From assembly GCF_001510655.1 (NCBI RefSeq), contig NZ_LMVC01000002.1:902378-966377 (forward strand): a stretch of 64,000 bases of DNA. Direction: 5' to 3'. The notes under the pieces are model-generated. The model was not told where the DNA came from and did not search any database. It worked only from the letters and a program-made list of their open reading frames with translations. The translations under genes and the position numbers were made by a program. Origin of the DNA: Fictibacillus sp. FJAT-27399 (GTDB lineage: Bacteria > Bacillota > Bacilli > Bacillales > Fictibacillaceae). Positions 1-8,211 of the stretch are shown piece after piece. The stretch's first letter is position 1. Every line of letters begins with the position of its first letter.

Positions 1-1341
1 ATACTCGGTGTTTTGGATGTTTCCTGCCCGGTAGATTCAGCTCATCCGTATATGCTCGGTGTTGTGGCTTCGATTTCACAGGCCATTGAACAGGAACTGA
101 GAATCCAGACCTGCCAGATGGAGATGGAACTCATCCAGCAGTCCATGGACATGATTGAAACCCATCCCAACCTGGTGATCTGCAGCCCTTCCGGTAAGAT
201 TTTAGCCATGGGCCAAGCCCTTCGCCGAAGATGTACGGATTTGGCTGGAATGAAAATCACTGAGGCCATTCAATTTGGCCTGATCAAGGAAACCCAAGTG
301 CCATTATATAATGACCAAAAAAGCATCATTGGCTATTGTGTCCGTCTTGTGCCCAATCAGCAGAGCCCGCGATTTCAAGGCCGGAACACAGCCGTCAGTT
401 CTTCTTTTGCCTTCCCTGGCGAAACGGGCAGAAGTGCTGCCTTTCAACAAACGATCGAAGAGATCCAACGGGTTGCGCCCCGTTCTCTGAGTGTCTATAT
501 TTCAGGAGAAACCGGTACAGGAAAAGAGCTGGTGGCGCGTGCGATTCATGAAAACAGTCCAAGAAAAAAAGGACCGTTCGTCGCCGTAAACTGCGGGGCA
601 CTTTCGGCAGAACTGCTGGAAAGTGAACTATTCGGCTATGCACCGGGTGCATTTACAGGCGCAAAAAAACAAGGGACCGAAGGGAAATTTCAGCAGGCGG
701 ACGGAGGAACCATTTTTCTTGATGAAATCGGGGAAATTCCACCATCCATGCAGGTGGCTCTTCTGAGAGTGCTTCAGGAGAAAAAAGTCACCCTTGTAGG
801 AGGGACTAAGGAAACCCCGGTCGATTTCCGGGTGATCTGTGCCACTCATCAGGATCTGGGACAGCTCGTTCAGAAAGGGTCTTTTAGGAAAGATTTATTT
901 TATCGGCTTCACGTCTATCCGCTGGCTGTTCCTGCACTCCGCGAGAGAAAGGAAGATATCCCAGATCTTATCCGGTATTATTGCGAGAAAAACGGCATTG
1001 TTCCAAACTGGCCGGAGCATTTTATGGAAAAAATGATGGCCTACCACTGGCCCGGCAACATCAGAGAGTTGTTTAATGTGATCGAACGGCTGCATATTTT
1101 GCCTGCGGCCGCAATGGACACGGATCAACTGAATCGTCTGCTGCTGCCATTGGAACATCAGGAAACAGACTACGGATTCCCCGTAAAAGAGGAACCATCT
1201 TTTTCCTTTCGCGATAAAGTACAGCGTGATGTGATCATGGACGCACTAAAGAAAACAAAAGGAAACGTGACGCTCGCTGCAAAACTGTGTGAAATCCCGC
1301 GAAGCACCTTTTATAAAAAAATTCAAAAATTCGGGCTTTGA
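1..1341 (+). CDS. Sigma-54-dependent transcriptional activator, AcoR type (5' truncated by window edge)
   Basis: This is an enhancer-binding activator for sigma-54 RNA polymerase. The frame is open from base 1 and reads as the end of a GAF-like sensor domain, so the start lies outside the window. A PAS-like segment follows at about bases 160-345. The AAA+ domain has Walker A GETGTGKE (bases 505-528), the sigma-54 contact loop GAFTGA (646-663) and a Walker B region with FLDEIGE near 715-735. A Fis-type helix-turn-helix closes the protein ([15 protein letters not shown]). No phosphoreceiver domain is visible, so a small-molecule input through GAF/PAS is likely, as in AcoR. Its target is unknown: no sigma-54 promoter (GG-N10-GC) was noticed in the following spacer. 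It could belong to an operon left of the window. Confidence 0.9.
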   Translation: MLGVLDVSCPVDSAHPYMLGVVASISQAIEQELRIQTCQMEMELIQQSMDMIETHPNLVICSPSGKILAMGQALRRRCTDLAGMKITEAIQFGLIKETQVPLYNDQKSIIGYCVRLVPNQQSPRFQGRNTAVSSSFAFPGETGRSAAFQQTIEEIQRVAPRSLSVYISGETGTGKELVARAIHENSPRKKGPFVAVNCGALSAELLESELFGYAPGAFTGAKKQGTEGKFQQADGGTIFLDEIGEIPPSMQVALLRVLQEKKVTLVGGTKETPVDFRVICATHQDLGQLVQKGSFRKDLFYRLHVYPLAVPALRERKEDIPDLIRYYCEKNGIVPNWPEHFMEKMMAYHWPGNIRELFNVIERLHILPAAAMDTDQLNRLLLPLEHQETDYGFPVKEEPSFSFRDKVQRDVIMDALKKTKGNVTLAAKLCEIPRSTFYKKIQKFGL

Positions 1342-1397
1342 ACAGTTTTTGCAAAGATGGCAACTAAAGTTGTAGCCGCCTAAATATACCACAAGTC

Positions 1398-1482
1398 AGA
1401 ACGAGACAAACCCCTCTCCAATTTTATATTGGTAGAGGGGTTTGTCGACGTTCTGAAAGCTCCCAATAGAGGGAGCTTTTTC
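1398..1482 (+). terminator. Tandem hairpins: long imperfect hairpin followed by an intrinsic terminator
   Basis: The first hairpin (1398-1454) pairs agaacg with cgttct, gacaaacccctct (1405-1417) with agaggggtttgtc (1434-1446), and ccaat with attgg around a five-base loop. It has no T-run. The second (aaagctccc 1456-1464, gggagcttt 1471-1479) is followed by Ts and is a normal rho-independent terminator for the sigma-54 activator. Confidence 0.75.
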
Positions 1483-1784
1483 AATGGTCAACTAATTTTA
1501 AAATTATTTTCTGTTTCCCACAAATAATGGACATGTATGCCATCTACAAATGACCCGTCAAGCACAATCATCTCTTACATCATTCAATTAATCTTTAACT
1601 TAAATGGAGAAATTTATCTAATGAAAGAAAAAAAGCTTCAAAATGAAAAACAGAAGGGTTCGTAAGAACTCCTTCTGGGGATTTTTAAACCGGACATTTT
1701 GGTGAAGTTTTTACCGGCCTTGACATAATCCCTTAAACTGCATGATTGGAAAACTTTTTACCGTTAATAAACAAGATTCATATA
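1483..1784. other. Intergenic spacer with one bulged hairpin
   Basis: No coding sequence was recognised. A hairpin with a single bulge occupies 1651-1677 (arms cagaagg-gttc and gaac-tccttctg); no T-run follows, so it is not an obvious terminator. A TTGACA at 1720-1725 lacks a good -10 partner. Confidence 0.4.
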
Positions 1785-1813
1785 TTTACAATATTCGAAG
1801 TTTTCAGTATAAT
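1785..1813 (+). promoter_or_regulatory. Sigma-A promoter of the M24 gene
   Basis: TTTACA (1785-1790), a 17-bp spacer and a perfect TATAAT (1808-1813). Transcription would begin near 1820, downstream of the ATG at 1746, which supports the later TTG start at 1875. Confidence 0.7.
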
Positions 1814-1816
1814 TTA

Positions 1817-1850
1817 TTCAATACGTTTAATATATTTTAAACAAATTGAA
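1817..1850. promoter_or_regulatory. Nested dyad over the predicted transcription start (candidate operator)
   Basis: Two concentric inverted repeats share one centre between 1833 and 1834: outer ttcaat (1817-1822) with attgaa (1845-1850), inner gtttaa (1825-1830) with ttaaac (1837-1842). The position just after the -10 box suits a repressor. The GbsR-type regulator encoded at 6220 is an obvious candidate binder; that link is inference. Confidence 0.45.
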
Positions 1851-1874
1851 CAAATTGAAGGGGAGGGAGTTGTA

Positions 1875-3041
1875 TTGCCGTTTGAAAAGTGTGAATTTAA
1901 AATCCGATTAAATAAGACTAAAATTGAGATGCAAAAGAGAGGAATCGAACTTTTGATTAGCACGAATCCGGCTAACATAAATTATCTATCAGGCTATGAT
2001 GGTTATTCGTTTTATGTCGTCCAAGGGCTGGTGGTACTGTTGGATGAACCAGAACCCATCTGGATTGGAAGGAATATGGATGTTCCTGGTGCTTTGTTTT
2101 CCACGTGGTTAAGTGGAGAAAATATACGAGGATATGAAGATGATTATTTTCAGTCAGACACCAAACATCCGATGCATTTTTTTGCTGATATTTTAAAAGA
2201 GCGAGGGATAACCAACCAAAGGATCGGGCTCGAATGGGGCCAAGATTCCTTTAATGTTACATCTTATAATGAATTGCAAAAAAAGATGCCCGATTGTAAG
2301 TTTACCGATGCATCATTTCTAATCAATCAAGTGAGAATGATTAAATCGGAAACAGAGATTAACTATATGAAAATAGCAGGTAATATCACTGTGAATGCTA
2401 TGAAGGTTGCCATCGATGCAATTGGCGAGGGAATGAGGGAATCTGATGTAGCGGCAGACATCTATCAGACCTTAATCAGAGGCACGGGTGAATATGCTGG
2501 AGACTATCCAGCGATTATTCCATTATTGTCTTCTGGTGAGAAAGTATCAGCTCCACATCTATCATGGACGAACCGTCGTTATAAAAGAGATGATATTGTT
2601 TCTATCGAGTTGTCAGGTTGTTTGCATCGTTATCACACACCATTAGCAAGAACGATATACATAGGAGCTCCCTCACAAGAATACATGGACATTGTCAATG
2701 TCGTACAAGAAGGCTTAAATAACATGCTAGAATTCATAAAACCGGGGATCACGTGCGCTGAGGTTGCGGAAGAATGGAATAAAGTATTATCTCAATCGAG
2801 CGTTACGAAGGAATCCCGAGTCGGTTACCCCATTGGAATCGGCTATCCGCCCGATTGGGGTGAACAGACCGTAAGTATTCGTGCTGGTGATACAAGTATT
2901 TTACAAAAGAACATGACCTTTCATGTTCTCCCTGGTCTCTTTCAAGCAGAAATTGGGTTTGTGGTAAGCGAATCGATAAGAATAACAGAAAACGGATGTG
3001 AACTTCTAACCAATCTATCTAATGACTTAATTGTTAAATGA
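1875..3041 (+). CDS. doeA: M24-fold hydrolase of the DoeA/EutD (ectoine hydrolase) type
   Basis: The likely reaction is ring opening of ectoine to N-acetyl-2,4-diaminobutyrate in the cytoplasm. The 388-residue protein has the creatinase-like N-terminal domain and the pita-bread C-terminal domain. It carries blocks I associate with ectoine hydrolases: YDGYSFYV near residue 40, GDYPAIIPLL and SAPHLSW in the middle, and GYPIGIGYPPDWGE plus MTFHVLPGL near the end. Several positions that bind metal in M24 aminopeptidases are not acidic or histidine here, as in the non-metal branch (creatinase, DoeA). The TTG at 1875 was chosen because it follows a strong purine-rich ribosome site (about 1859-1867) and the promoter at 1785-1813; an ATG at 1746 lies upstream of that promoter. 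Substrate is inferred from family resemblance; an Xaa-Pro dipeptidase-like role is the alternative. Confidence 0.7.
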   Translation: MPFEKCEFKIRLNKTKIEMQKRGIELLISTNPANINYLSGYDGYSFYVVQGLVVLLDEPEPIWIGRNMDVPGALFSTWLSGENIRGYEDDYFQSDTKHPMHFFADILKERGITNQRIGLEWGQDSFNVTSYNELQKKMPDCKFTDASFLINQVRMIKSETEINYMKIAGNITVNAMKVAIDAIGEGMRESDVAADIYQTLIRGTGEYAGDYPAIIPLLSSGEKVSAPHLSWTNRRYKRDDIVSIELSGCLHRYHTPLARTIYIGAPSQEYMDIVNVVQEGLNNMLEFIKPGITCAEVAEEWNKVLSQSSVTKESRVGYPIGIGYPPDWGEQTVSIRAGDTSILQKNMTFHVLPGLFQAEIGFVVSESIRITENGCELLTNLSNDLIVK

Positions 3042-3170
3042 ATCGAATCGTTAACGGCAAATCGGGACAAAGCGTTTTCTCCCCTATTTATGGTCGTATG
3101 TTTATTGATATGAAATAAAAGCATGAGTTCAAGAAAACAAGTTAACTGTATGCTGTACCACCCTTAAGAT

Positions 3171-3187
3171 GTTTAACTAAAATAAAC
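3171..3187. promoter_or_regulatory. Small dyad gttta-N7-taaac before the binding-protein gene
   Basis: The half-sites gttta (3171-3175) and taaac (3183-3187) resemble the inner half-sites gtttaa/ttaaac at 1825-1842, with one base less between them. They lie directly upstream of the SD of the solute-binding protein. AT-rich sequence makes chance plausible. Confidence 0.25.
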
Positions 3188-3206
3188 TTTCGAAGGAGAG
3201 GTATCA

Positions 3207-4802
3207 ATGAACAAAAGCCGTAAGCTTATCTCACTACTGATGATTCTGTTGCTTAGCTTCTCGCTAGCTGCGTGTTCAAGCAAGAGATCAAACAGTGAAC
3301 AAACGGGTTCGAAAGGCGTTTTCATTTTTGCGCGTGGAGGAGATGCCGTTTCCCTGGATCCTTCAGAAGTCACTGACAGCGAGTCAGAGAATGTTTCTCA
3401 GAGTATTTTAGAAACACTAGTAACCTTTGCTGAAGGGAAAACCACCGTTAAACCTCTATTGGCAACGAAATGGTCCATGTCAGATGATGGCTTGACCTAC
3501 ACATTCAAACTTCGTAAAGGGGTAAAATTTCAGGATGGAACAGATTTTAATGCCAAAGCCGTCGAGTACAATTTCAACCGCTGGATGAATGCAAAAGACC
3601 ATGACAAATTTTACATGTATGGTTCAGTTTTTGGCGGCTTCAGCGGTGATAAAAATCATGCCATTGAAGCAGTGGATGCGGTTGATCCCCATACCGTTAC
3701 ATTTAAATTGAAATATCCAAAACCCACATTTTTAAAAGATCTTGCATTAACCCCATTTTCTATTTCTAGCCCTTCAGCGATTAAGAAACAAGGAGATAAA
3801 TATGGCAGTCATCCAGTTGGAACGGGTCCATTTATCTTTAAAGAATGGAAACGAGACGATCGAATAGTATTATCCAAAAATAAAAATTATTGGTTAAAAG
3901 GATTTCCAAAGCTGGATCAGGTCATATTTCGAACCATCAAAGAAAACAGTGCACGCTTAAATGCATTACGGAGTGGGGAAGTCGATATGGCGGACGGACT
4001 TGATTCTGGGAATATTGAACAAATTCAAAACAATAAAGATTTTCAAATTTTGAATAGACCTCCTCTTAACATTGGATATTTAGGGTTTAATGTAAAAAGA
4101 AAACCATTCGACAATAAGTTGGTTCGCCAAGCGCTAAATATTGCTGTAGATAAGAAAGCAATGATCAAATCATTTTTTGCCGATCAGGCGATTCCCGCGA
4201 AAAACCCAATTCCGCCTACGATCGATGGCTACAATAATGAGATAGATGCTTATCCTTATGACCCTCAAAAAGCAAAAGCTCTATTAAAAAAGGCGGGTTA
4301 TCCGGATGGTTTTAAAATGGAATTATGGGCTATGCCTGTATCTCGTCCATATATGCCTGATGCCGACAGAGTGGCTGAATTCCTGCAGTCAAGCTTTGAA
4401 AAAATCGGCGTTAAGGCAAAAATAGTCACCTACGAATGGGGCACGTACCTAGATAAGGTAAAAGGCGGGGAAGCTGATTCATTTCTTCTTGGATGGACAG
4501 GCGCTAACGGAGATGCGGATGACTTCATTTACACGTTATGGCATGAAAAAAACATTGGAAGCATGAATTCAACCTTCTATGCGAATAAGGAACTAAATAG
4601 CCTGTTAGATGAAGCAAGAACAAGTATAGATCAAGAAAAGCGCAAACAGCTCTACCGTCGAGCACAAGAAATCATGCACGAGGATGCGCCGATTCTTCCA
4701 TTAGTTCATACAACACCCGCGTTGGCAGCTAGAGCGGATATTACTGGTTTCGATCCCCATCCGACAGGAAGAGTCATTACAACAAAGATTGCATTCAAAT
4801 AG
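3207..4802 (+). CDS. ABC transporter substrate-binding lipoprotein, family 5 (Opp/Dpp type)
   Basis: An extracytoplasmic receptor for peptides or similar solutes, anchored by a lipid. The 531-residue protein starts with a lipoprotein signal peptide ending in the lipobox LAAC (Cys at about residue 22). Family 5 landmarks follow: SLDPSEVTDSES near the mature N-terminus, an LRKGVKFQDGT block near residue 105, and LVRQALNIAVDK near residue 310. It has a good SD (gaaggagagg) before the ATG. No permease or ATPase gene adjoins it, so it must use permeases encoded elsewhere or be an orphan receptor. Its place between the M24 hydrolase and the M20 amidohydrolase suggests it captures their substrate. 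Ligand unknown. Confidence 0.9.
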   Translation: MNKSRKLISLLMILLLSFSLAACSSKRSNSEQTGSKGVFIFARGGDAVSLDPSEVTDSESENVSQSILETLVTFAEGKTTVKPLLATKWSMSDDGLTYTFKLRKGVKFQDGTDFNAKAVEYNFNRWMNAKDHDKFYMYGSVFGGFSGDKNHAIEAVDAVDPHTVTFKLKYPKPTFLKDLALTPFSISSPSAIKKQGDKYGSHPVGTGPFIFKEWKRDDRIVLSKNKNYWLKGFPKLDQVIFRTIKENSARLNALRSGEVDMADGLDSGNIEQIQNNKDFQILNRPPLNIGYLGFNVKRKPFDNKLVRQALNIAVDKKAMIKSFFADQAIPAKNPIPPTIDGYNNEIDAYPYDPQKAKALLKKAGYPDGFKMELWAMPVSRPYMPDADRVAEFLQSSFEKIGVKAKIVTYEWGTYLDKVKGGEADSFLLGWTGANGDADDFIYTLWHEKNIGSMNSTFYANKELNSLLDEARTSIDQEKRKQLYRRAQEIMHEDAPILPLVHTTPALAARADITGFDPHPTGRVITTKIAFK

Positions 4803-4925
4803 AGAGTGGCGCTGGGAAATGAGAGAGAGGGGCGGCTTCTTGGGAGTAGCCCTTCTATCTCTAAATGAAATAGTTTTAAAAAGTTCTCATCAATGGTAAT
4901 TAAGGAGCAGAAGGGAGTTTTACCC

Positions 4926-6092
4926 TTGTTACAAAAAACATTTGATCACCTAGAACGAATCTATACCGAAATGGTTGGAATACGAAGAGATTTACATATG
5001 AACCCGGAACTTTCCTTTCAAGAGATAAGAACCTCTGAGTTTATCGCCAATTATCTTAAAGATATAGGTTTAGAGGTGAGGACTAAAGTGGGCGGTCATG
5101 GGGTTGTCGGCTTTTTGAAAGGAGGTAAGCCAGGTAAGACGATTGCTCTTCGTGCTGATTTTGATGCTTTGCCGATCACGGATGAAAAAAATGTTCCATA
5201 TAAATCTACGGTTCCCGGAGTAATGCATGCATGTGGTCACGATATACATACAGCAGCTTTACTTGGAGTAGCGAACGTACTGAGCCATGTGAAAGATGAC
5301 ATTGAAGGAAATGTAGTTTTTATTCATCAGCATGCTGAAGAGCTTGCACCGGGTGGAGCAAAAAGCATGATTGAAGATGGATGTTTAGTAGGGGTTGACG
5401 CTGTATACGGAGCACACGTTGAAGTGAATTTTCCTATTGGCCAAGTGGCCCTTAACGATGGATACGTTCATGCAGCTTCAGATGCATTCAATATCACCAT
5501 TTATGGCAAAGGAGGGCATGGTGCAGAACCTCATCGTTGTATTGATCCTCTTGTGATTGGGAGCCATCTGGTAGTCAACTTGCAAAATATCGTGAGCAGA
5601 CGTGTTGATCCTCTTCAACAGGCACTGGTTACTGTAGGTTCGTTCCATAGCGGAGACGCTCATAATGTCATACCAGATAAAGCCTATTTGAAGGGAACGG
5701 TAAGGACCTATGATCCAGTTGTAAGACTTCAGGTAGAGAAGGAGCTCACGCTGATCGCTCAAAAAACGGGGGAACAACATGGGGCTGAAATCGAAGTGAA
5801 TTATACAAAGGGTTATATATCACTGTATAATCATCCGAAGGAAACAGAATTTATCAGGAAACTATCAACTGAGATTGTGGGAGAAAAAAATGTAACCATT
5901 AAACTACCGGATATGGGTGGAGAAGACTTTGCTTATTATGTGGATGCTGTACCAGGTACATTCTTCTGGGTAGGTGGAGGAAATCCTGATCTCGATGCGA
6001 TATACCCGCATCATCATCCAAAATTTGATGTCGATGAGAAATCAATGATCATTATAGGCAAAATATTCATCTCAGCCGTTCTAAATAGTTAA
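4926..6092 (+). CDS. M20-family metallo-amidohydrolase (N-acyl amino acid deacylase type)
   Basis: A cytoplasmic dinuclear-metal hydrolase of the M20D group, which cleaves N-acetyl amino acids and related amides. Ligand motifs are visible: ACGHDIHT near residue 98, HQHAEELAPGG near residue 138, GAHVE near residue 165, and the C-terminal PHHHPKFD. A dimerisation domain with GKGGHGAEPH sits between them. The length of 388 residues is normal. The start is TTG at 4926, eight bases after aagggag; the ATG at 4893 has no SD. In an ectoine-type pathway this enzyme could replace the usual deacetylase DoeB, releasing acetate from N-acetyl-diaminobutyrate. That role is inferred only from its neighbours. 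Other N-acyl substrates are possible. Confidence 0.85.
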   Translation: MLQKTFDHLERIYTEMVGIRRDLHMNPELSFQEIRTSEFIANYLKDIGLEVRTKVGGHGVVGFLKGGKPGKTIALRADFDALPITDEKNVPYKSTVPGVMHACGHDIHTAALLGVANVLSHVKDDIEGNVVFIHQHAEELAPGGAKSMIEDGCLVGVDAVYGAHVEVNFPIGQVALNDGYVHAASDAFNITIYGKGGHGAEPHRCIDPLVIGSHLVVNLQNIVSRRVDPLQQALVTVGSFHSGDAHNVIPDKAYLKGTVRTYDPVVRLQVEKELTLIAQKTGEQHGAEIEVNYTKGYISLYNHPKETEFIRKLSTEIVGEKNVTIKLPDMGGEDFAYYVDAVPGTFFWVGGGNPDLDAIYPHHHPKFDVDEKSMIIIGKIFISAVLNS

Positions 6093-6219
6093 AAGGTATT
6101 TTCACTTTCAAACCCTGACTCCATTGCCAATCTATTGCTTTACAACAAATTTTTTATACTGTAGATTAATTTTATAGATTCATGAATTTTAAGTTTTGAC
6201 AGCAAAGGTGGGAAACCGC

Positions 6220-6774
6220 TTGAATGAACAATTTAAAAAGGCGAGAGACCGAATCATTGAGCATAACTCTGAAAATCAGACATTATTTGGAATGAATCAT
6301 ACGGTTAAACGTTTAATGTCCGTAATGTATTATTATGAAAAATCCATGACATTAGATGATATGACAGAGCTTCTTGGGATGAGCAAAGCCAGTATGAGTA
6401 ACTCTGTCAGGGAACTGCTCGATATCGGGTTGGTGGAAAAGGTATGGAAAAAAGGAGAACGTAAAGATCTATATAAGGTCGAAGAGGATAATTATCAAAG
6501 CTTCATTAAGTACTTTTGTTATCATTGGCGAAAAATATTAACGCTTAAATTAAACCCTATGAAAAAATCAATCGATGAATTAAATGAGTTATTAGGGAAT
6601 GAAGGATTAGACGTGGAAACAAAAGCGTTGATAGAGAAAGATTTAGAGAAGCTGTATGCCGGCCTCGAATATATGAATTGGCTCGGCCGTGTCGTAACCT
6701 TGTTTGAATCCCAAGAGATTTTCGAATACATTCCAAAAACTCTAGAGAACAATAAATCGAAAAGTTTAGATTAA
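6220..6774 (+). CDS. GbsR/MarR-type winged-helix transcriptional regulator
   Basis: A DNA-binding regulator of the GbsR family, whose characterised members control osmoprotectant uptake and glycine betaine synthesis. The 184-residue protein has the family winged helix with the block MSKASMSNSVRELLDIGLV near residue 55 and the following basic wing (KVWKKGERKDLYKV), then a helical C-terminal part. The TTG at 6220 follows aaaggtggg with a seven-base gap; an earlier in-frame TTG at 6196 lacks an SD. It sits at the end of the hydrolase/binding-protein/amidohydrolase set and is the best candidate for binding the dyad at 1817-1850. A role in osmoprotectant catabolism fits both the family and the DoeA-like neighbour, but the effector is unknown. 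Confidence 0.8.
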   Translation: MNEQFKKARDRIIEHNSENQTLFGMNHTVKRLMSVMYYYEKSMTLDDMTELLGMSKASMSNSVRELLDIGLVEKVWKKGERKDLYKVEEDNYQSFIKYFCYHWRKILTLKLNPMKKSIDELNELLGNEGLDVETKALIEKDLEKLYAGLEYMNWLGRVVTLFESQEIFEYIPKTLENNKSKSLD

Positions 6775-6835
6775 GGGCCATTAACACCAGTGAATGGAAA
6801 GTAGTGCTAATGGCTTCAAGAGAACAAATGAAAGC

Positions 6836-6875
6836 AAAGGCATCCATATCAATCTTGGATGCCTTTACCTTTTTC
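6836..6875 (+). terminator. Rho-independent terminator after the GbsR-type gene
   Basis: Arms aaaggcatcca (6836-6846) and tggatgccttt (6856-6866) around a nine-base loop, then a T-rich tail. Confidence 0.8.
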
Positions 6876-7201
6876 GTTTGAACGTTTTTTTATACGTTGG
6901 GGAAAAAAACCCTCGTTTGTTAAAACACTACGAAATGCATTAATTTAGAATCAAACTACTTTAGTTTTCTTCTTTTGCCCAAAAGCTCCGCGGCTCTTTT
7001 TGCGAGTAGATAAAAGAAACAAGTTCATGAAAAAAATTTAAAATTTGCAATTAAATGAAAAGTCGGTTTTGCTTCTAAATCTCAGCAGGGTTTTAGATAC
7101 CAGGGCTATTCTTTGGCTGTCTGGATTTGAAGGAATAGGTTAAACGAAGGTCATAATATAACGTTGGTTATAAATATTATTGGTACCTATTTTCTTTTGC
7201 C
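6876..7201. other. Intergenic spacer without recognised gene
   Basis: AT-rich sequence between the GbsR-type gene and the cold-shock gene. Neither strand shows a protein I recognise, and no convincing ribosome site precedes a long frame. Confidence 0.4.
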
Positions 7202-7230
7202 TTGGTTTCACTTCTATTTTCTGTTAAAAT
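7202..7230 (+). promoter_or_regulatory. Promoter and long leader of the cold-shock gene
   Basis: TTGGTT (7202-7207), a 17-bp spacer and TAAAAT (7225-7230). The implied untranslated leader is about 115 nt, which is typical of cold-shock mRNAs whose 5' region acts as a temperature-responsive structure. Confidence 0.5.
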
Positions 7231-7351
7231 AAAAAAGAATTATTTTTGTTCGGTGTAAAAGCAGTTTAAGTATTCGACTTTTCATCTTGATGATCACTTT
7301 GGGCAAGAATAGTAACATTTTGTGTGTTTGACGCACTAGGAGGAAATAATT

Positions 7352-7552
7352 TTGGAACAAGGTACAGTTAAATGGTTTAATGCAGAAAAAGGTTTCGGAT
7401 TTATCGAACGCGAAGGTGGAGAGGACGTATTCGTTCATTTCTCTGCTATCCAATCTGAAGGTTTCAAATCATTAGACGAAGGTCAAAAAGTTACTTTTGA
7501 CGTTGAGCAAGGTGCTCGTGGACCTCAAGCTGCAAACGTTCAAAAAGCATAA
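7352..7552 (+). CDS. cspB: Cold-shock protein, CspA family
   Basis: A single-domain RNA chaperone of 66 residues that binds single-stranded RNA and DNA. Both nucleic-acid binding motifs are intact: KGFGFI (RNP1, about residue 13) and VFVHFSAI (RNP2, about residue 27). The start is TTG, preceded by an excellent SD (aggagga) eight to nine bases upstream. The gene is monocistronic, with its own long leader and terminator. The paralogue letter (B, C or D) cannot be fixed from sequence alone. Confidence 0.9.
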   Translation: MEQGTVKWFNAEKGFGFIEREGGEDVFVHFSAIQSEGFKSLDEGQKVTFDVEQGARGPQAANVQKA

Positions 7553-7563
7553 TAAATTATATA

Positions 7564-7598
7564 AAAACAGGTCCTTTTTAAAAGGATCTGTTTTTTTG
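7564..7598 (+). terminator. Terminator of the cold-shock gene
   Basis: Arms aaacaggtcctttt and aaaaggatctgttt with a G-U pair, followed by a run of seven Ts. Confidence 0.85.
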
Positions 7599-7697
7599 TT
7601 TAAAAAAGTACATTAAAAAACCCGCTCAACGCAAGAGCAGGTAAATGGTACAAGTAAAGTGAGGCTCGTTTAAATGGTTTAACTCAGTATAGCATAG

Positions 7698-8050
7698 CTA
7701 TTGAAGATTTCCTAATTTAGGTACGTTAACCAAGGGGAATTTGCGATACATTTCTTTCAGCCGCTCTTCAATTGCTAGCGCATTAGCATAGATATCGATT
7801 GCCTCATAAACCTCACCGGCTTTCGCTGTTTGAGCAGCATGCTCCAGAAGGGCAGAGCCCCTCAAATTGGTATAGCAAGTCAGAAGGATTATGTGAGCGA
7901 TTTTTAGTTCGAGACACCTTGGGTTCCTTTTTAGGACCTGTACCAGGAATCGATGCAGTTACCCGTGTCTTTCCATCCGCACCATGACTAACTCTCAGTC
8001 CCTTTGTGCCGGCACTGATTCCAAGTATATTAAAGGAAAGATGGCATAAT
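7698..8050 (-). pseudogene. Remnant of a DUF4236-like gene, frameshifted
   Basis: On the minus strand one frame (about 8030 down to 7900) reads LGISAGTKGLRVSHG and then TRVTASIPGTG, which are typical DUF4236 blocks. The usual start of that domain (MGFRFRKS...) is missing. The frame then loses sense, and a different minus frame (about 7880 down to 7698) reads an unbroken helical stretch including YEAIDIYANALAIEERLKE, ending in TAG. The two pieces look like one decayed gene with a frameshift and a lost 5' end. Function of the family is unknown. The join is an inference. Confidence 0.4.
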
Positions 8051-8211
8051 AATAGTATGCTGGGTGGCACGTGGAAGTAGAATCAAATCAACTTTAGAGA
8101 TCATCTTCTTAAAGTAGCCTAGCTTTTTTTACAATGTCCTTTACAAGGGGTACAGATTAATATGGTACTGAGCTTTTATATATTTTAAGTGTGGCAATCA
8201 TTCCTCTTTGG

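Noticed and set aside
7813..8070. 85-codon minus-strand frame taken as an intact gene
   Set aside because: Only its middle resembles DUF4236; the start lacks the domain's beginning and the continuation is in another frame, so a pseudogene is more likely.
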